A stretch of 64,000 bases of DNA from Nostocoides sp. Soil756. Lineage in GTDB: Bacteria; Actinomycetota; Actinomycetes; Actinomycetales; Dermatophilaceae. How positions within the stretch are numbered: position 1 is the stretch's first letter; every line of letters begins with the position of its first letter. Positions 34,594 through 43,923 of the stretch are shown here, piece after piece. The stretch is from assembly GCF_001428065.1 (NCBI RefSeq), contig NZ_LMSE01000001.1, forward strand, positions 71,305 through 135,304. Reading direction: 5' to 3'. The translations under genes were made by a program, and so were the position numbers. Below the pieces are notes generated by a model. It was not told where the DNA came from and made no database searches. It saw nothing but the letters and a program-made list of their open reading frames with translations.

Positions 34594-36885
34594 ATGACCC
34601 AGACCGCCGACCGCCCCACCGGCGAGGTCCACGAGGTCGACCTCGCGATCACCGGGATGACGTGCGCCTCCTGCTCGGCGCGCATCGAGAAGAAGCTCGG
34701 CCGGCTCGACGGGGTCGACGCCGTGGTGAACCTCGCCACCGAGAAGGCCACCGTGCGCTGGACCGGCCCGGTCACCGTCGACGAGCTGATCAGCACCGTG
34801 CGCCGCACCGGGTACGGCGCCGAGGTGCTGGCCCCGGCGCCCGACCCCACGGCCGCCCCCGCCGACCCCACGGCGCCCCCCGCCGGCCCCACGGCCGACA
34901 CCGCCGCCGGCGAGTCCCCCACCGACCGGCAGGCCGGCCACCGCACGGCGCGCGTCGCCGACCTGCGCTCACGGGCCCTCTCGGCGGCCGTCCTGACCGT
35001 GCCGGTCGTCATCCTCGCGATGGTGCCGGGCGCCGACATCCCCAACAGTCCGTGGGTGCAGCTGGTCCTCGCGACCCCGGTGGTGCTCTGGGCCGGCCGG
35101 CCCTTCCACCGCGCGGCCGCCCAGGCCGCCCGGCACGGCGCCTCGACCATGGACACCCTCGTCTCGCTCGGCGTCCTGGCCGCCTACCTGTGGTCGGTCG
35201 TCGTCGTGGTCAGCGGCCGGGCCGGTGGGATGACGGGCGAGGGGTCGCACGTGTGGTTCGAGTCGGCCACCGTCGTCACCACCTTCCTGCTCCTCGGGCG
35301 GTGGATGGAGGCCCGCGCCACCGACCGCACCCGCGACGCCCTCCGCGGCCTGCTCGACCTCGGGGCAAAGGAGGCCTCGGTGCTGCGCACCGACACCGCG
35401 TCGGGCGCCACCGTCGAGCAACGCATCCCGGCCTCCGACCTCGTCGTCGGCGACCGCTTCCTGGTCCGCCCGGGCGAGAAGGTCGCCACCGACGGCGTGG
35501 TGCGCGACGGCACGAGCAGCATCGACACCGCGCTGGTCACCGGCGAGTCCCAGCCGGTCGACGTGGAGCCGGGCGACAGCGTCACCGGCGGCACCGTCAA
35601 CACCACCGGCCGGCTCGTCGTCGAGGCCACCGGGGTCGGCGCCGACACCACCCTGGCCGGCATCGCCCGCCTCGTCGAGCGCGCCCAGACCTCCAAGGCC
35701 CCGGTTCAGCGCCTGGCCGACCGGGTGTCGTCGGTCTTCGTCCCGGTGGTGCTGGCCCTGGCCGCCGTCACCTTCGTCGCCTGGTGGGCCATCGGCGGCG
35801 ACGCCGTGCGTGCCCTCGAGGTCGCCATCTCGGTGCTGGTCATCGCCTGCCCCTGCGCGCTCGGGCTCGCCACCCCGACGGCCCTGCTCGTCGGCACCGG
35901 CCGCGGCGCCCGGCTCGGCATCCTCATCAAGGGCGCCGACGTCCTCGAGGACACCCGGCGGATCGACACCATCGTGCTCGACAAGACCGGCACCGTCACC
36001 ACCGGCGCCATGACCCTGGTGCAGGTCGTCACCGTGGGCCGCCTGCTCAAGGACCAGGCCCTGCGCGCCGCGGCCGCCGTCGAGGACGGCAGCGAGCACC
36101 CGGTCGCCCGCGCCATCGTCGCCGCTGCCGGCGCCCGGGCGCTGCGTCTGCCGGCGGTCGCCGCTTTCGAGTCCCTGCCCGGGGCCGGCGCGCGCGCCGA
36201 GGTCAACGGCACCGTCGTCACCGTGGGCCGCGCAGACCTGTTCGACGAGGTGCCCGACGAGGTCGCGCGCCCCACGGCCGAGGGCACCACGGTCTGGGTC
36301 GGCTGGGGCGGCCGCGCCCGCGCCTCGCTCACCGTCGCCGACACCGTGCGGCGCAGCTCGGCGCGCGCCGTGCGCGACCTCGGCGACGCCGGGCTCACCA
36401 CCTACCTGCTGACCGGCGACCACGACCGGGCGGCGGTCACCGTGGCCCGCGACGTCGGCATCCCGGTGGGTCGGGTCGTGGCCGACGTGCGGCCCGAGGA
36501 CAAGCACGCGATGGTGGCCGACCTGCAACGCCGCGGGCGGGTCGTGGCCATGGTCGGCGACGGCGTCAACGACGCGGCCGCCCTGGCCCAGGCCGACCTC
36601 GGCATCGCGATGGGCAGCGGGACCGACGTGGCGGCCGAGGCCGCCGACATCGTGCTGCTGCGCTCGGAGCTGCCGGCCGTGGTCGACGCCATCGCCCTGT
36701 CCCGCGCGACGCTGCGCACCATCCGGCAGAACCTGGCGTGGGCGTTCGGCTACAACGTGGCCGCCATCCCGCTGGCGGTGGCCGGCGTGCTCAGCCCGAT
36801 GGTCGCGGGGGCGGCGATGGCCGCCTCGAGCGTGCTGGTGGTGAGCAACAGCCTGCGGCTGCGGCGCTGGTCACGCGCCCGCTGA
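34594..36885 (+). CDS. copA: Copper-exporting P1B-type ATPase
   Basis: 763 residues. N-terminal heavy-metal domain with GMTCASCSAR (Cys24, Cys27), a Pro/Ala/Thr linker with a short repeated PTAPP-like pattern (about 85-110), eight membrane helices, the CPC metal site in IACPCALGLATPTAL, phosphorylated Asp in VLDKTGTVTTG, the His-Pro motif in GSEHPVARA and the hinge GDGVNDAAAL. These identify a Cu(I) exporter. Co-transcribed with csoR. Confidence 0.95.
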   Translation: MTQTADRPTGEVHEVDLAITGMTCASCSARIEKKLGRLDGVDAVVNLATEKATVRWTGPVTVDELISTVRRTGYGAEVLAPAPDPTAAPADPTAPPAGPTADTAAGESPTDRQAGHRTARVADLRSRALSAAVLTVPVVILAMVPGADIPNSPWVQLVLATPVVLWAGRPFHRAAAQAARHGASTMDTLVSLGVLAAYLWSVVVVVSGRAGGMTGEGSHVWFESATVVTTFLLLGRWMEARATDRTRDALRGLLDLGAKEASVLRTDTASGATVEQRIPASDLVVGDRFLVRPGEKVATDGVVRDGTSSIDTALVTGESQPVDVEPGDSVTGGTVNTTGRLVVEATGVGADTTLAGIARLVERAQTSKAPVQRLADRVSSVFVPVVLALAAVTFVAWWAIGGDAVRALEVAISVLVIACPCALGLATPTALLVGTGRGARLGILIKGADVLEDTRRIDTIVLDKTGTVTTGAMTLVQVVTVGRLLKDQALRAAAAVEDGSEHPVARAIVAAAGARALRLPAVAAFESLPGAGARAEVNGTVVTVGRADLFDEVPDEVARPTAEGTTVWVGWGGRARASLTVADTVRRSSARAVRDLGDAGLTTYLLTGDHDRAAVTVARDVGIPVGRVVADVRPEDKHAMVADLQRRGRVVAMVGDGVNDAAALAQADLGIAMGSGTDVAAEAADIVLLRSELPAVVDAIALSRATLRTIRQNLAWAFGYNVAAIPLAVAGVLSPMVAGAAMAASSVLVVSNSLRLRRWSRAR

Positions 36886-36895
36886 GGGCCGCGCC

Positions 36896-36911
36896 CGGAC
36901 CCGAGGGTCCG
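36896..36911. terminator. Weak hairpin between copA and the VOC gene
   Basis: CGGACC-CGAG-GGTCCG, a 6-base stem with a 4-base loop, between convergent genes and 10 bases after copA. No T-tract. Confidence 0.4.
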
Positions 36912-36920
36912 CCGGGTCCG

Positions 36921-37556
36921 TCAGACGACGACGTCGCCGTGCGGGGTGTCGAAGGTGACGGCCATGAGCCCCGGCGTGCCGTGGGGCGAGACGAACGAGA
37001 ACTCGATGACCGACGAGGTGTAGTCGGCGGGCAGGCCCAGCCAGTCGCGCACCCGCTCGGGGTCGCCGGCGATGGTGAGCGACTCGATGGTCACCTCGGT
37101 GTCGGCGTCCTGCGAGGGATGCGGCGCGCCGTCGTCCCACTTGATGAAGAAGGGCAGCTGGGGGTCGGCCTGCAGGCCCTTGACCCCGATCTGCTGCCAG
37201 CGCAGCTCGACGCCATCGGGACGGCGTCGGTTGCCCGGCACCGCCTCCCGGCCCAGGCGGGCCTCCTGCTCGGCGATGTCGTCGACCCGCACGACCCAGC
37301 CCAGCCAGCCACCGCCGGCCTCGGAGCGGGCCCGGACGACCTGCCCGAAGGGGGCCTTGTCGGCCGCGGGGTGCTCGAGCACCTCGACGACCTCGACGTA
37401 CCGCTCGTGGGCGAGCGGCAGGATGACGTTGCGCGTCCCGAAGCGCGGGTGGATCCCCCCGTCGACCGGCCGGACGCCGATCAGCTTCGCGAGACGCTCG
37501 GCCGTCGCGTGCACGCCATCGTGCTCGGCCGCGTAGACGACGTGGTCAACTCGCAT
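36921..37556 (-). CDS. VOC-superfamily protein with glyoxalase_3-like N-terminus
   Basis: 211 residues. MRVDHVVYAAEHDGVHATAE, followed by TRNVILPLAHERYVEVVEVL, is the usual N-terminus of the glyoxalase-like (Glyoxalase_3) group; a second VOC half runs to the end. ATG 37556 is chosen since the domain starts there; ATG 37565 would add three residues. Function unknown. Same strand as the TrmH gene upstream but 95 bases away. Confidence 0.8.
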   Translation of the reverse strand: MRVDHVVYAAEHDGVHATAERLAKLIGVRPVDGGIHPRFGTRNVILPLAHERYVEVVEVLEHPAADKAPFGQVVRARSEAGGGWLGWVVRVDDIAEQEARLGREAVPGNRRRPDGVELRWQQIGVKGLQADPQLPFFIKWDDGAPHPSQDADTEVTIESLTIAGDPERVRDWLGLPADYTSSVIEFSFVSPHGTPGLMAVTFDTPHGDVVV

Positions 37557-37651
37557 GCCAGTCATGGTCGCATATGCGCAGGGGTGCTCCGGACACCGGG
37601 GCGGCCCCCCGGGCACCCTCCATCCCTGACGTCACAGACACCTCACCCGCC

Positions 37652-38458
37652 TCAGGAGGAGCGCTGTCGCACCGCCTCGTAGACGACGACGGCCGCGCTC
37701 ACGCCGGCGTTGAGGGAGTTGACCTGCCCGGCCATCGGGATGCGGACGCGGGCATCGGCGTCGGCCAGCAGCTCGTCGGTGAGACCGGTCTTCTCGGTGC
37801 CCACCGCGATGGCGACCGACCCTCGGTAGTCGACGGCGGTGTGCAGCACGTCAGTGTGGGGGGTGGTGGCGATGACGCGGATGCCGTTGGCGTGCAGCCA
37901 CTCCCGCACCTCGGCCAGGGTGGCCGCGGCCACCGGCACCGAGAACACGGCGCCCTTGCTGGCCCGCACCACGTTGGGGTTGCCCCAGTCGGTGGCGGGG
38001 TCGGCGGCGACGACGGCGGCCACCCCCGCGGCGTCGGCGGTCCGCAGCACCGAGCCCAGGTTGCCCGGCTTCTCGAGCGCCTCGACCACGACCACGAGGG
38101 GGTCGGGCGGGAGGCGGAGCAGGCCCAGCGGGACCCCGGCCGCCGGCACCACGGCGACGAACCCGTCGGGACCCTCGCGGTAGGCCACCTTCTCGAACGC
38201 CGCGCGAGCACAGCGGATGGTGGAGGAACCCAGCGCCCGCACCTCGTCGACCAGCGTGAGCTGCTCGTGGGGGTCGAGCATCAGCTCGGGGCAGTAGAGC
38301 AGCGTGCGTGGGACCACCCCGGCCCCCACCGCCAAGCGCAGCTCCTCGTAGCCGTCGACGACGGTCACACCCTCCTCCTCGCGGGTGCGACGCCGCCGTA
38401 GCGCGGCGACCGCCTTGAGGCGGGGGTTGGCGGGGGAGGTGACGTTCAGCTCGGCCAT
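37652..38458 (-). CDS. TrmH/SpoU-family RNA 2'-O-methyltransferase
   Basis: 268 residues. The N-terminal substrate-binding segment SPANPRLKAVAALRRRRTREEEG is followed by the SPOUT knot: EALEKPGNLGSVLRTADAAG (motif 1), VAIAVGTEKTGLTDELL (motif 2) and IPMAGQVNSLNAGVSAAVV (motif 3). It should methylate ribose in rRNA or tRNA using S-adenosylmethionine. Methyl-donor knot motifs are intact. The precise RNA target is not evident. Confidence 0.92.
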   Translation of the reverse strand: MAELNVTSPANPRLKAVAALRRRRTREEEGVTVVDGYEELRLAVGAGVVPRTLLYCPELMLDPHEQLTLVDEVRALGSSTIRCARAAFEKVAYREGPDGFVAVVPAAGVPLGLLRLPPDPLVVVVEALEKPGNLGSVLRTADAAGVAAVVAADPATDWGNPNVVRASKGAVFSVPVAAATLAEVREWLHANGIRVIATTPHTDVLHTAVDYRGSVAIAVGTEKTGLTDELLADADARVRIPMAGQVNSLNAGVSAAVVVYEAVRQRSS

Positions 38459-38539
38459 GGCCGGCCCAGCATCCCACGCCTCCCGGCGCGCCCGGCCGCT
38501 GCGGCGTCGGCGCACCCCCCGGTGCGGTAGACATGCCTG

Positions 38540-39307
38540 ATGACCAGCACGGACGCCCGCGCGCACCAGCAGACGCGAGCCCGTCGGCTCGGCCGGGCCG
38601 CGGCCTACGGCGTGGTGGTGGCGGCGGTCTTCTTCACGGTCGGCTTCCTGGTCCGCAGCAGGTGGGACCCGCTGATCAACGCCGACGACGCCGCCATCCG
38701 CGCCTTGGTGCCGATCACCCGCGACCATCCCTGGCTGCTGGACTTCTGGCTGTTCTGGCAGGCCGCCTTCCTCCCCCGCAACCTCTACGCCATCGGGACG
38801 GTGCTGTGCCTCTGGGTGTGGCTGCGCAAGGGGCTGCGCACCCGCGCCTGGTGGGCGTTCGGCACGATGATGGTCGCCTGGTTCATCGAGTACGCGGCCA
38901 AGCTCGTGTTCCAGCGGGCGCGCCCGGTCGTCGAGGACCCGGTCTCCAAGGCCCCCGGCTTCTCCTTCCCGTCCGGGCACGCGTTGGGCTCGGCCGCGTT
39001 CTTCACCACCGCCGTCCTCCTCCTCTGGCCCATCGTCACGTCCAGGGTCTGGCGAGGGGTCATGGTCACGGTGTCCGTGGTGCTCGTCGTGCTCACGGCG
39101 CTGGACCGCACCTTCCTCGGGGTGCACTACCCCAGCGACGTCACGGTGGGGGTGGTCACCGGGGCCGGGCTGGTCCTGGCCTCGTACGCGGGGTACGCCC
39201 GCTGGAACCCGCGCGACCGCGAGGCCGCGCACGACCCCGACCTTCACCCCCGCCCCGGCGACGACGACATCGCCGACGACCGCCACACCGCCCACCAGGA
39301 GCGCTGA
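38540..39307 (+). CDS. PAP2-family membrane phosphatase (first of a tandem pair)
   Basis: 255 residues with about six helices. All three phosphatase motifs are visible: K-x6-RP in AKLVFQRARP, PSGH in FSFPSGHALGS and R-x5-H-x3-D in DRTFLGVHYPSD. A hydrophilic His/Asp-rich tail (about 225-255) follows. Likely hydrolyses lipid phosphates such as undecaprenyl pyrophosphate or phosphatidate. TAGACA lies six bases before the ATG. Stop and next start overlap (TGATG). Confidence 0.9.
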   Translation: MTSTDARAHQQTRARRLGRAAAYGVVVAAVFFTVGFLVRSRWDPLINADDAAIRALVPITRDHPWLLDFWLFWQAAFLPRNLYAIGTVLCLWVWLRKGLRTRAWWAFGTMMVAWFIEYAAKLVFQRARPVVEDPVSKAPGFSFPSGHALGSAAFFTTAVLLLWPIVTSRVWRGVMVTVSVVLVVLTALDRTFLGVHYPSDVTVGVVTGAGLVLASYAGYARWNPRDREAAHDPDLHPRPGDDDIADDRHTAHQER

Positions 39308-40041
39308 TGTCCATCCTCACCCGCTGGGAAGACCCCACCCGGCCCACCGTCCGCGAGGCCGTGCGCGACGCCTTCGTGCGCGCCGTCCTCCCGGCGATCC
39401 CCCTGTTCGTGGTGATCGTGGCCATCGGCCTGGTCATCATGAAGCCGCTGGACGGCTTCAAGGCCGAGAACTCGGTCAACACCTGGCTGGCCGCGCGGCG
39501 CACCTCCACCGGCAACGCCGTCACCCAGGTGATGTCGATGATCGGCAACACCGAGTACGTCATCGCGGTCGGCATCCTGGTGGCGCTCGTGGTCCTGTGG
39601 CGCACCCACAAGTGGTGGTACGCGGTCATCCCGCTGCTGGCGATCTCGGTGCAGGCCACCGTGTTCGTCATCGCCACCGCCGTCGTCGGTCGCAGCCGGC
39701 CGCCGGTCGAACGCCTCGACCCGGCGCCCCCGACGTCGAGCTACCCCAGTGGCCACGTCGGCGCCTCGACCGCCCTCTACGTCTCGTTCGCCCTGATGGC
39801 CACCCGCATCCAGAACGTCGTCGCGCGCCGGGTCATCGTGGTGCTGTGCATCATCGTGCCGTTCCTGGTGTCGTTCGCGCGGCTCTACCGCGGCGCCCAC
39901 CACGTCACCGACGTCATCATGGGCGCGGTCAACGGCGTGGTCTGCGCGCTGCTGGCGTGGGGCTACCTGCGCCGCGACGCGCACGCGGTGGCCGAGCGCC
40001 CCGACGGCGCGGACGACCGCCGGGCTCAGAGCCGGGCGTAG
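39307..40041 (+). CDS. PAP2-family membrane phosphatase (second of a tandem pair)
   Basis: 244 residues. GRSRPPVERL is the first motif, SSYPSGHVGAS the second, and ARLYRGAHHVTDVIMG the third with its catalytic His and Asp. The sequences of the two neighbours are clearly different, so they are not a recent duplication. Translationally coupled to the first PAP2 gene. The 3' end overlaps the convergent DUF1206 gene by 16 bases. Confidence 0.9.
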   Translation: MSILTRWEDPTRPTVREAVRDAFVRAVLPAIPLFVVIVAIGLVIMKPLDGFKAENSVNTWLAARRTSTGNAVTQVMSMIGNTEYVIAVGILVALVVLWRTHKWWYAVIPLLAISVQATVFVIATAVVGRSRPPVERLDPAPPTSSYPSGHVGASTALYVSFALMATRIQNVVARRVIVVLCIIVPFLVSFARLYRGAHHVTDVIMGAVNGVVCALLAWGYLRRDAHAVAERPDGADDRRAQSRA

Positions 40042-40820
40042 CGCGCCCGGGCGAAGCTGTAGACCCCGTAGCCCGCGATCCCCAGGGCGACGACCGTCAG
40101 CAGCGCCCGGCCGAACGGCAGCGCGAGGAAGGACTTGAGCGCGCCGTCGAGACCCTTGACGTCCTGCGCGTCGGCGGTCCAGGCCGCCACGAAGAAGAAG
40201 ATGCCGACGATGACCAGGGCCGCCCCCTTGGCCATATAGCCGACCCGGCCGGCCCGGACCGCCCACTGCCCCGGGTGCTCCACGAGGTCCCCGAGGAACT
40301 TCTTCGCGAACCCCTTGTAGACGTGGTAGCCGGCGATGCCGAGGATCACCAGGCCCACCACGGCGAGGACCAGCCGGCCCAGCACGCTGCCGGTGAGCGC
40401 GGCGGCGAAGCCCTGGGTCTGGTTCTCGCTGTGGCTGCCGTCGCCGAGGCCCACCAGCTTGAACGTGGTCCACGCGAAGAACAGGTAGACGACACCCTTG
40501 CTCGCGAGCTTGACCAGGTCGGCCTTGTCGTGGCGGCGCACGAACCCCTCGCTGAGGTTCCACACGCCGAGGAGGAGGAAGCCGACGACGGCGACCCACA
40601 GCAGGGCCCGGCCCGTGCCCGAACCGGCCAGGGTCCGCAGCGCCCCGGACGAGTCGGCCTCCTTGGAGCCGCCGCCCACCCCCCAGGCGATCTTGACCGC
40701 GATCCAGGCGATGAGGAGGTGCAGCACACCCAGGATCACGAACCCGACCCGGGCGCCGTACTCGACCACCCGGCTCTCGTTCGCTTCGTGGGTGGCGCGC
40801 GTGGCGTCGGCGAGGTCCAT
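40026..40820 (-). CDS. DUF1206 membrane protein
   Basis: 264 residues with six hydrophobic helices arranged as three similar two-helix units: GFVILGVLHLLIAWIAVKIA, GVVYLFFAWTTFKLVG and GYMAKGAALVIVGIFFFVAA all begin a repeat. This threefold repeat is characteristic of DUF1206. CAGGGT lies seven bases before ATG 40820. Function unknown. Confidence 0.88.
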   Translation of the reverse strand: MDLADATRATHEANESRVVEYGARVGFVILGVLHLLIAWIAVKIAWGVGGGSKEADSSGALRTLAGSGTGRALLWVAVVGFLLLGVWNLSEGFVRRHDKADLVKLASKGVVYLFFAWTTFKLVGLGDGSHSENQTQGFAAALTGSVLGRLVLAVVGLVILGIAGYHVYKGFAKKFLGDLVEHPGQWAVRAGRVGYMAKGAALVIVGIFFFVAAWTADAQDVKGLDGALKSFLALPFGRALLTVVALGIAGYGVYSFARARYARL

Positions 40821-40896
40821 GGCGCTCACCCTGCCACCTGCGGGGACGTCGCGTCGAGATCCTGACGGCCGGGGGTGGGCGCCGCCCGATGACGGC

Positions 40897-41691
40897 TCAG
40901 GCCAGACTGCGCAGGACGTCGACCAGCCCGTGCTCGTCGACGTGGCAGGTGACGTCGTCGGCGGCGTCCTTGACCTCGTCGGGAGCGTTGCCCATCGCGA
41001 CCCCGCGCGCGGCCCAGCGCAGCATCTCGAGGTCGTTGCGCTGGTCACCGACGGCCAGGGTGAGCCGCGGCTCCACGCCCAGCCGGCGCCGGACCGTCTC
41101 GAGGGCCGCGGCCTTCGAGACACCCTCCGGGGTGATGTCGAGCCAGGCGCTCCAGCCGACGGCGTACTCGACGCCGTGCAGCCCGATGCGCTCGGCGCCG
41201 GCGAGGAAGTCCTCGTCGGTGCCCTCGGGGTCGCGGATGGTCACCCGGGTGACGGGATGGGCCATCAGCTCCTCGAAGCTGACCACCCGGGGGGTGCCGT
41301 CGAGCTCGCCCTCGGGGAAGGGCGCCGACACCTTGAAGCCGACGCCGATCTCCTCGACCGCGACCAGGGCGGTGGGGAACTCCGCCCGCAGCACCCGCAA
41401 CGCCGGGGCGGGGTCGAAGGTGACGGCCTCGAGCACCTCGTAGCCGTCGGGCAGCGCCGGGTCGAGGCGCAGGGTGATGGCGCCGTTGGCGCAGACGGCG
41501 TACCCCGTGGTCAGGCCCAGGGCGTCGAGCACGGGCAGCGTGCCGATGACCGCGCGCCCGGTGGCGAGGGTGACGTGGTGGCCGGCGTCGGCGACCGCCC
41601 GCACCGCCGCCCGGACGGGCTCGTGGAGGTGGCCGTCGTGGTCGACGGTGGTGCCGTCGATGTCGAGGCAGACCAGGTGTGGTGTCGTCAT
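40897..41691 (-). CDS. HAD-superfamily hydrolase, Cof-type
   Basis: 264 residues. HAD motif I is VCLDIDGTTVD at the N-terminus, motif II in LATGRAVIG and motif IV in AVGDQRNDLEMLRWA with ISKAAALETV-like TPEGVSKAAAL before it, which marks the Cof (IIB) subgroup that dephosphorylates sugar phosphates or similar small molecules. TAGCGT ends eight bases before the ATG. Substrate unknown. Confidence 0.9.
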   Translation of the reverse strand: MTTPHLVCLDIDGTTVDHDGHLHEPVRAAVRAVADAGHHVTLATGRAVIGTLPVLDALGLTTGYAVCANGAITLRLDPALPDGYEVLEAVTFDPAPALRVLRAEFPTALVAVEEIGVGFKVSAPFPEGELDGTPRVVSFEELMAHPVTRVTIRDPEGTDEDFLAGAERIGLHGVEYAVGWSAWLDITPEGVSKAAALETVRRRLGVEPRLTLAVGDQRNDLEMLRWAARGVAMGNAPDEVKDAADDVTCHVDEHGLVDVLRSLA

Positions 41692-41699
41692 CGGTGGTC

Positions 41700-41705
41700 A
41701 CGCTA
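41700..41705 (-). promoter_or_regulatory. -10 element TAGCGT, leaderless-type
   Basis: TAGCGT on the minus strand, eight bases before the HAD hydrolase ATG. Confidence 0.45.
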
Positions 41706-41745
41706 CCGAGGCCGGATGAACGGACGGTGGACGGCCCGCGCTCCA

Positions 41746-42990
41746 CTACTCGGGCGTCGACCAGGCCTGGCGCATCGAGAGCCTGCCGCCGGTCTGCAGC
41801 AGCGAGCGCCGGTACAGCCGCTCGGCCAGGGTGACGACCACGGCGGCCGCGGCCAGCAGCAGCCCGAGCGCCAGCACGGCCTCCCACCACTGCGCCGTGC
41901 CCTCGAGCAGTCGCGTCGGCATGAGCACGGCCGAGAACGGCGGGAGGTAGGACAGGGCGACCTTGACCGTGCCGTCGACGAAGAGCGCTCCGAAGAAGAC
42001 CGCCAGCACCAGCATCGTCAACGGGGTCGCGGTGCTCTGCACCTCCTCGGTGCGCGAGGCCAGCGCCCCGGCCACCGCCCACAGCGCGGCCAGCCCCACG
42101 AACCCGGCCACGAAGAACACCAGGAACCACACCACCGGCCCGCTCACCCCCGCCACGAGCGAGGAGTACGGCGTCAGCGACAGCCCGGCCAGCCCCACCC
42201 CGGCGTAGAGGACCATCTGCGCGATGGCCAGGAGGCTGTTGCCGACGATCTTGCCGACCAGCAGCTGGCGCACCGGGATCGAGGTGGCGATGATCTCGAC
42301 GATCCGCGACTGCTTCTCCTCGACCACGCTGTTGGCCAGGGTGATCCCGAAGGTCAGGGTCGCCACGTAGAAGAGGAAGGCGAAGGCGAACGCGACCCCC
42401 TGCGCCAGGTCCGCCTTCTGGGCGTCGCCGGTGAGCAGGCGCGTCGTCACCGTGCTGCCGGCCTCGAGGCGGTCGACGGTGGTGCCGAGCTCCTCGGCCC
42501 GCTGGCGCAGCGACTCCTGCCGCACGACGTCCTGGGTCACCCGCGTGAGCGCGGTCTTCTGCTCGCTGTCGGTGGTGAGCACCCAGCCGTCGCCGTCGCG
42601 CGCGAGCCAGGCGTCGACGTCCCCGCTGGTCACCAACCCGCGGGCGGCCGAGGCGTCCTCGACCGGGCGGACCTCGACGGCCACGCCGTCGTCGATGCCG
42701 GGCGCCTTCTCGGCGAGCCGGTCGGCCATGGTGCGCGCGTCGGCGGTCGCTGCGACGGTGTACGTCGTCGTCCGCGCGGCGTCCCACGCCGAGTAGCCCA
42801 TGAACCCCGTGATCAGCAGAAGGGTGAACACGGTGCCGATGAGGAACGAGCGGTCGGTGAGCTTGACCACCACCTCGCGGCGCGCCACGAGGGTCCAGGC
42901 CGAGCCCACCCGGCCGGGCGGCGCGTCGGGCGAGGTCTGGGGCGACGCGTCGAGCCCGGGACGGTCCTGCGGGAGCCGGGTCGTCGTCAT
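41746..42990 (-). CDS. ABC-2 type exporter permease (NatB-like)
   Basis: 414 residues. One helix near residue 45, a large external domain (about 65-180), then five or six helices from about 190, the ABC-2_membrane_3 layout. LTDRSFLIGTVFTLLLITGF, then VVEEKQSRIVEIIATSIPVR, is the typical coupling block of NatB-like permeases. Starts within the stop of the ATPase gene (TGATG). Together they form an exporter of unknown substrate; Na+ or antibiotics are possible. Confidence 0.88.
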   Translation of the reverse strand: MTTTRLPQDRPGLDASPQTSPDAPPGRVGSAWTLVARREVVVKLTDRSFLIGTVFTLLLITGFMGYSAWDAARTTTYTVAATADARTMADRLAEKAPGIDDGVAVEVRPVEDASAARGLVTSGDVDAWLARDGDGWVLTTDSEQKTALTRVTQDVVRQESLRQRAEELGTTVDRLEAGSTVTTRLLTGDAQKADLAQGVAFAFAFLFYVATLTFGITLANSVVEEKQSRIVEIIATSIPVRQLLVGKIVGNSLLAIAQMVLYAGVGLAGLSLTPYSSLVAGVSGPVVWFLVFFVAGFVGLAALWAVAGALASRTEEVQSTATPLTMLVLAVFFGALFVDGTVKVALSYLPPFSAVLMPTRLLEGTAQWWEAVLALGLLLAAAAVVVTLAERLYRRSLLQTGGRLSMRQAWSTPE

Positions 42991-43871
42991 CAGGCGGCCA
43001 CCTCTCGGTAGATGTCGGCCAGGGCGGGTCGGACCGGGGTGAAGTCACGCACCGTCCCGCGGGCGGTCGCCTCGCGCAGGACGTGCTGCTCGGCCCCGTC
43101 GTCGATCACCTCGACCAGCGCGGTGCGTCCGTCGACGTCGACGACGTGGATGCCGCCGAGGTCGCGCACCCAGCCGGCATCGCGGTCGAGGGTCAGGCGG
43201 TAGCGCACCGGGCCGCGCGAGCGGAGCTCGTCGGCATCGCCGGCGGCGACCACCCGGCCGCGCGAGAGGATGACGAGGCGGTCGCACAGCTTCTCGACCA
43301 GGTCGAGCTGGTGGCTCGAGAACAGCACCGGCACCCCGGTGGCCGCCCGCTCGCGCAGGAGGTCGGCCATCGAGTCGACCGCCGTGGGGTCCAGCCCCGA
43401 GAACGGCTCGTCGAGGACCAGCGCGGCCGGGTCGTGCAGCAGCGCCGCCACCACCTGCACCCGCTGCTGGTTGCCCAGGCTCAGCTTCTGCAGCTGGTCG
43501 CCGGCCCGCTCGGCCAGCCCGAAACGCTCGAGGTGCTCGAGGGCGGCCCGCCGGGCCGTCTCGGCCGCCATCCCCTTGAGCTGCGCGAGGTAGACGAGCT
43601 GGTCGAGCACACGCTGCTTGGGGTAGAGGCCGCGCTCCTCGGGCATGTAGCCGAAGCGGCGCTGGTCGGCGGCGGTGACGGTGCGCCCCTGCCAGCGCAC
43701 CTCGCCCGCGTCGACGGCGAGCACGCCCATGACCATCCGCATGGTGGTGGTCTTGCCGGCACCGTTGCCGCCGACGAACCCGGTGAGGATGCCGTCGCGC
43801 ACGTCGAACGAGACCCCGTCGACGGCCGTGACGTCACCGAAGCGCCGGGTGAGCTCTCTGATCTCCAACAT
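42990..43871 (-). CDS. ABC transporter ATP-binding protein (NatA-like)
   Basis: 293 residues. Walker A GGNGAGKTTTMR, signature LSLGNQQRVQV, Walker B ALVLDEPFSGLDP, then a C-terminal DUF4162-type extension (RYRLTLDRDAGWVRDLGGIH) seen in NatA-like ATPases. It is first in a two-gene operon with the permease and is divergent to nothing; the two-component genes lie upstream on the same strand. TAGCGT seven bases before the ATG marks the promoter. Confidence 0.92.
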   Translation of the reverse strand: MLEIRELTRRFGDVTAVDGVSFDVRDGILTGFVGGNGAGKTTTMRMVMGVLAVDAGEVRWQGRTVTAADQRRFGYMPEERGLYPKQRVLDQLVYLAQLKGMAAETARRAALEHLERFGLAERAGDQLQKLSLGNQQRVQVVAALLHDPAALVLDEPFSGLDPTAVDSMADLLRERAATGVPVLFSSHQLDLVEKLCDRLVILSRGRVVAAGDADELRSRGPVRYRLTLDRDAGWVRDLGGIHVVDVDGRTALVEVIDDGAEQHVLREATARGTVRDFTPVRPALADIYREVAA

Positions 43872-43878
43872 GCCGGCG

Positions 43879-43884
43879 ACGCTA
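43879..43884 (-). promoter_or_regulatory. -10 element TAGCGT, leaderless-type
   Basis: TAGCGT on the minus strand, seven bases before the ABC ATPase ATG. Confidence 0.5.
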
Positions 43885-43923
43885 CCGACCCCGCACGGGC
43901 GGCGGATCCCCCTGCGGGCTGAC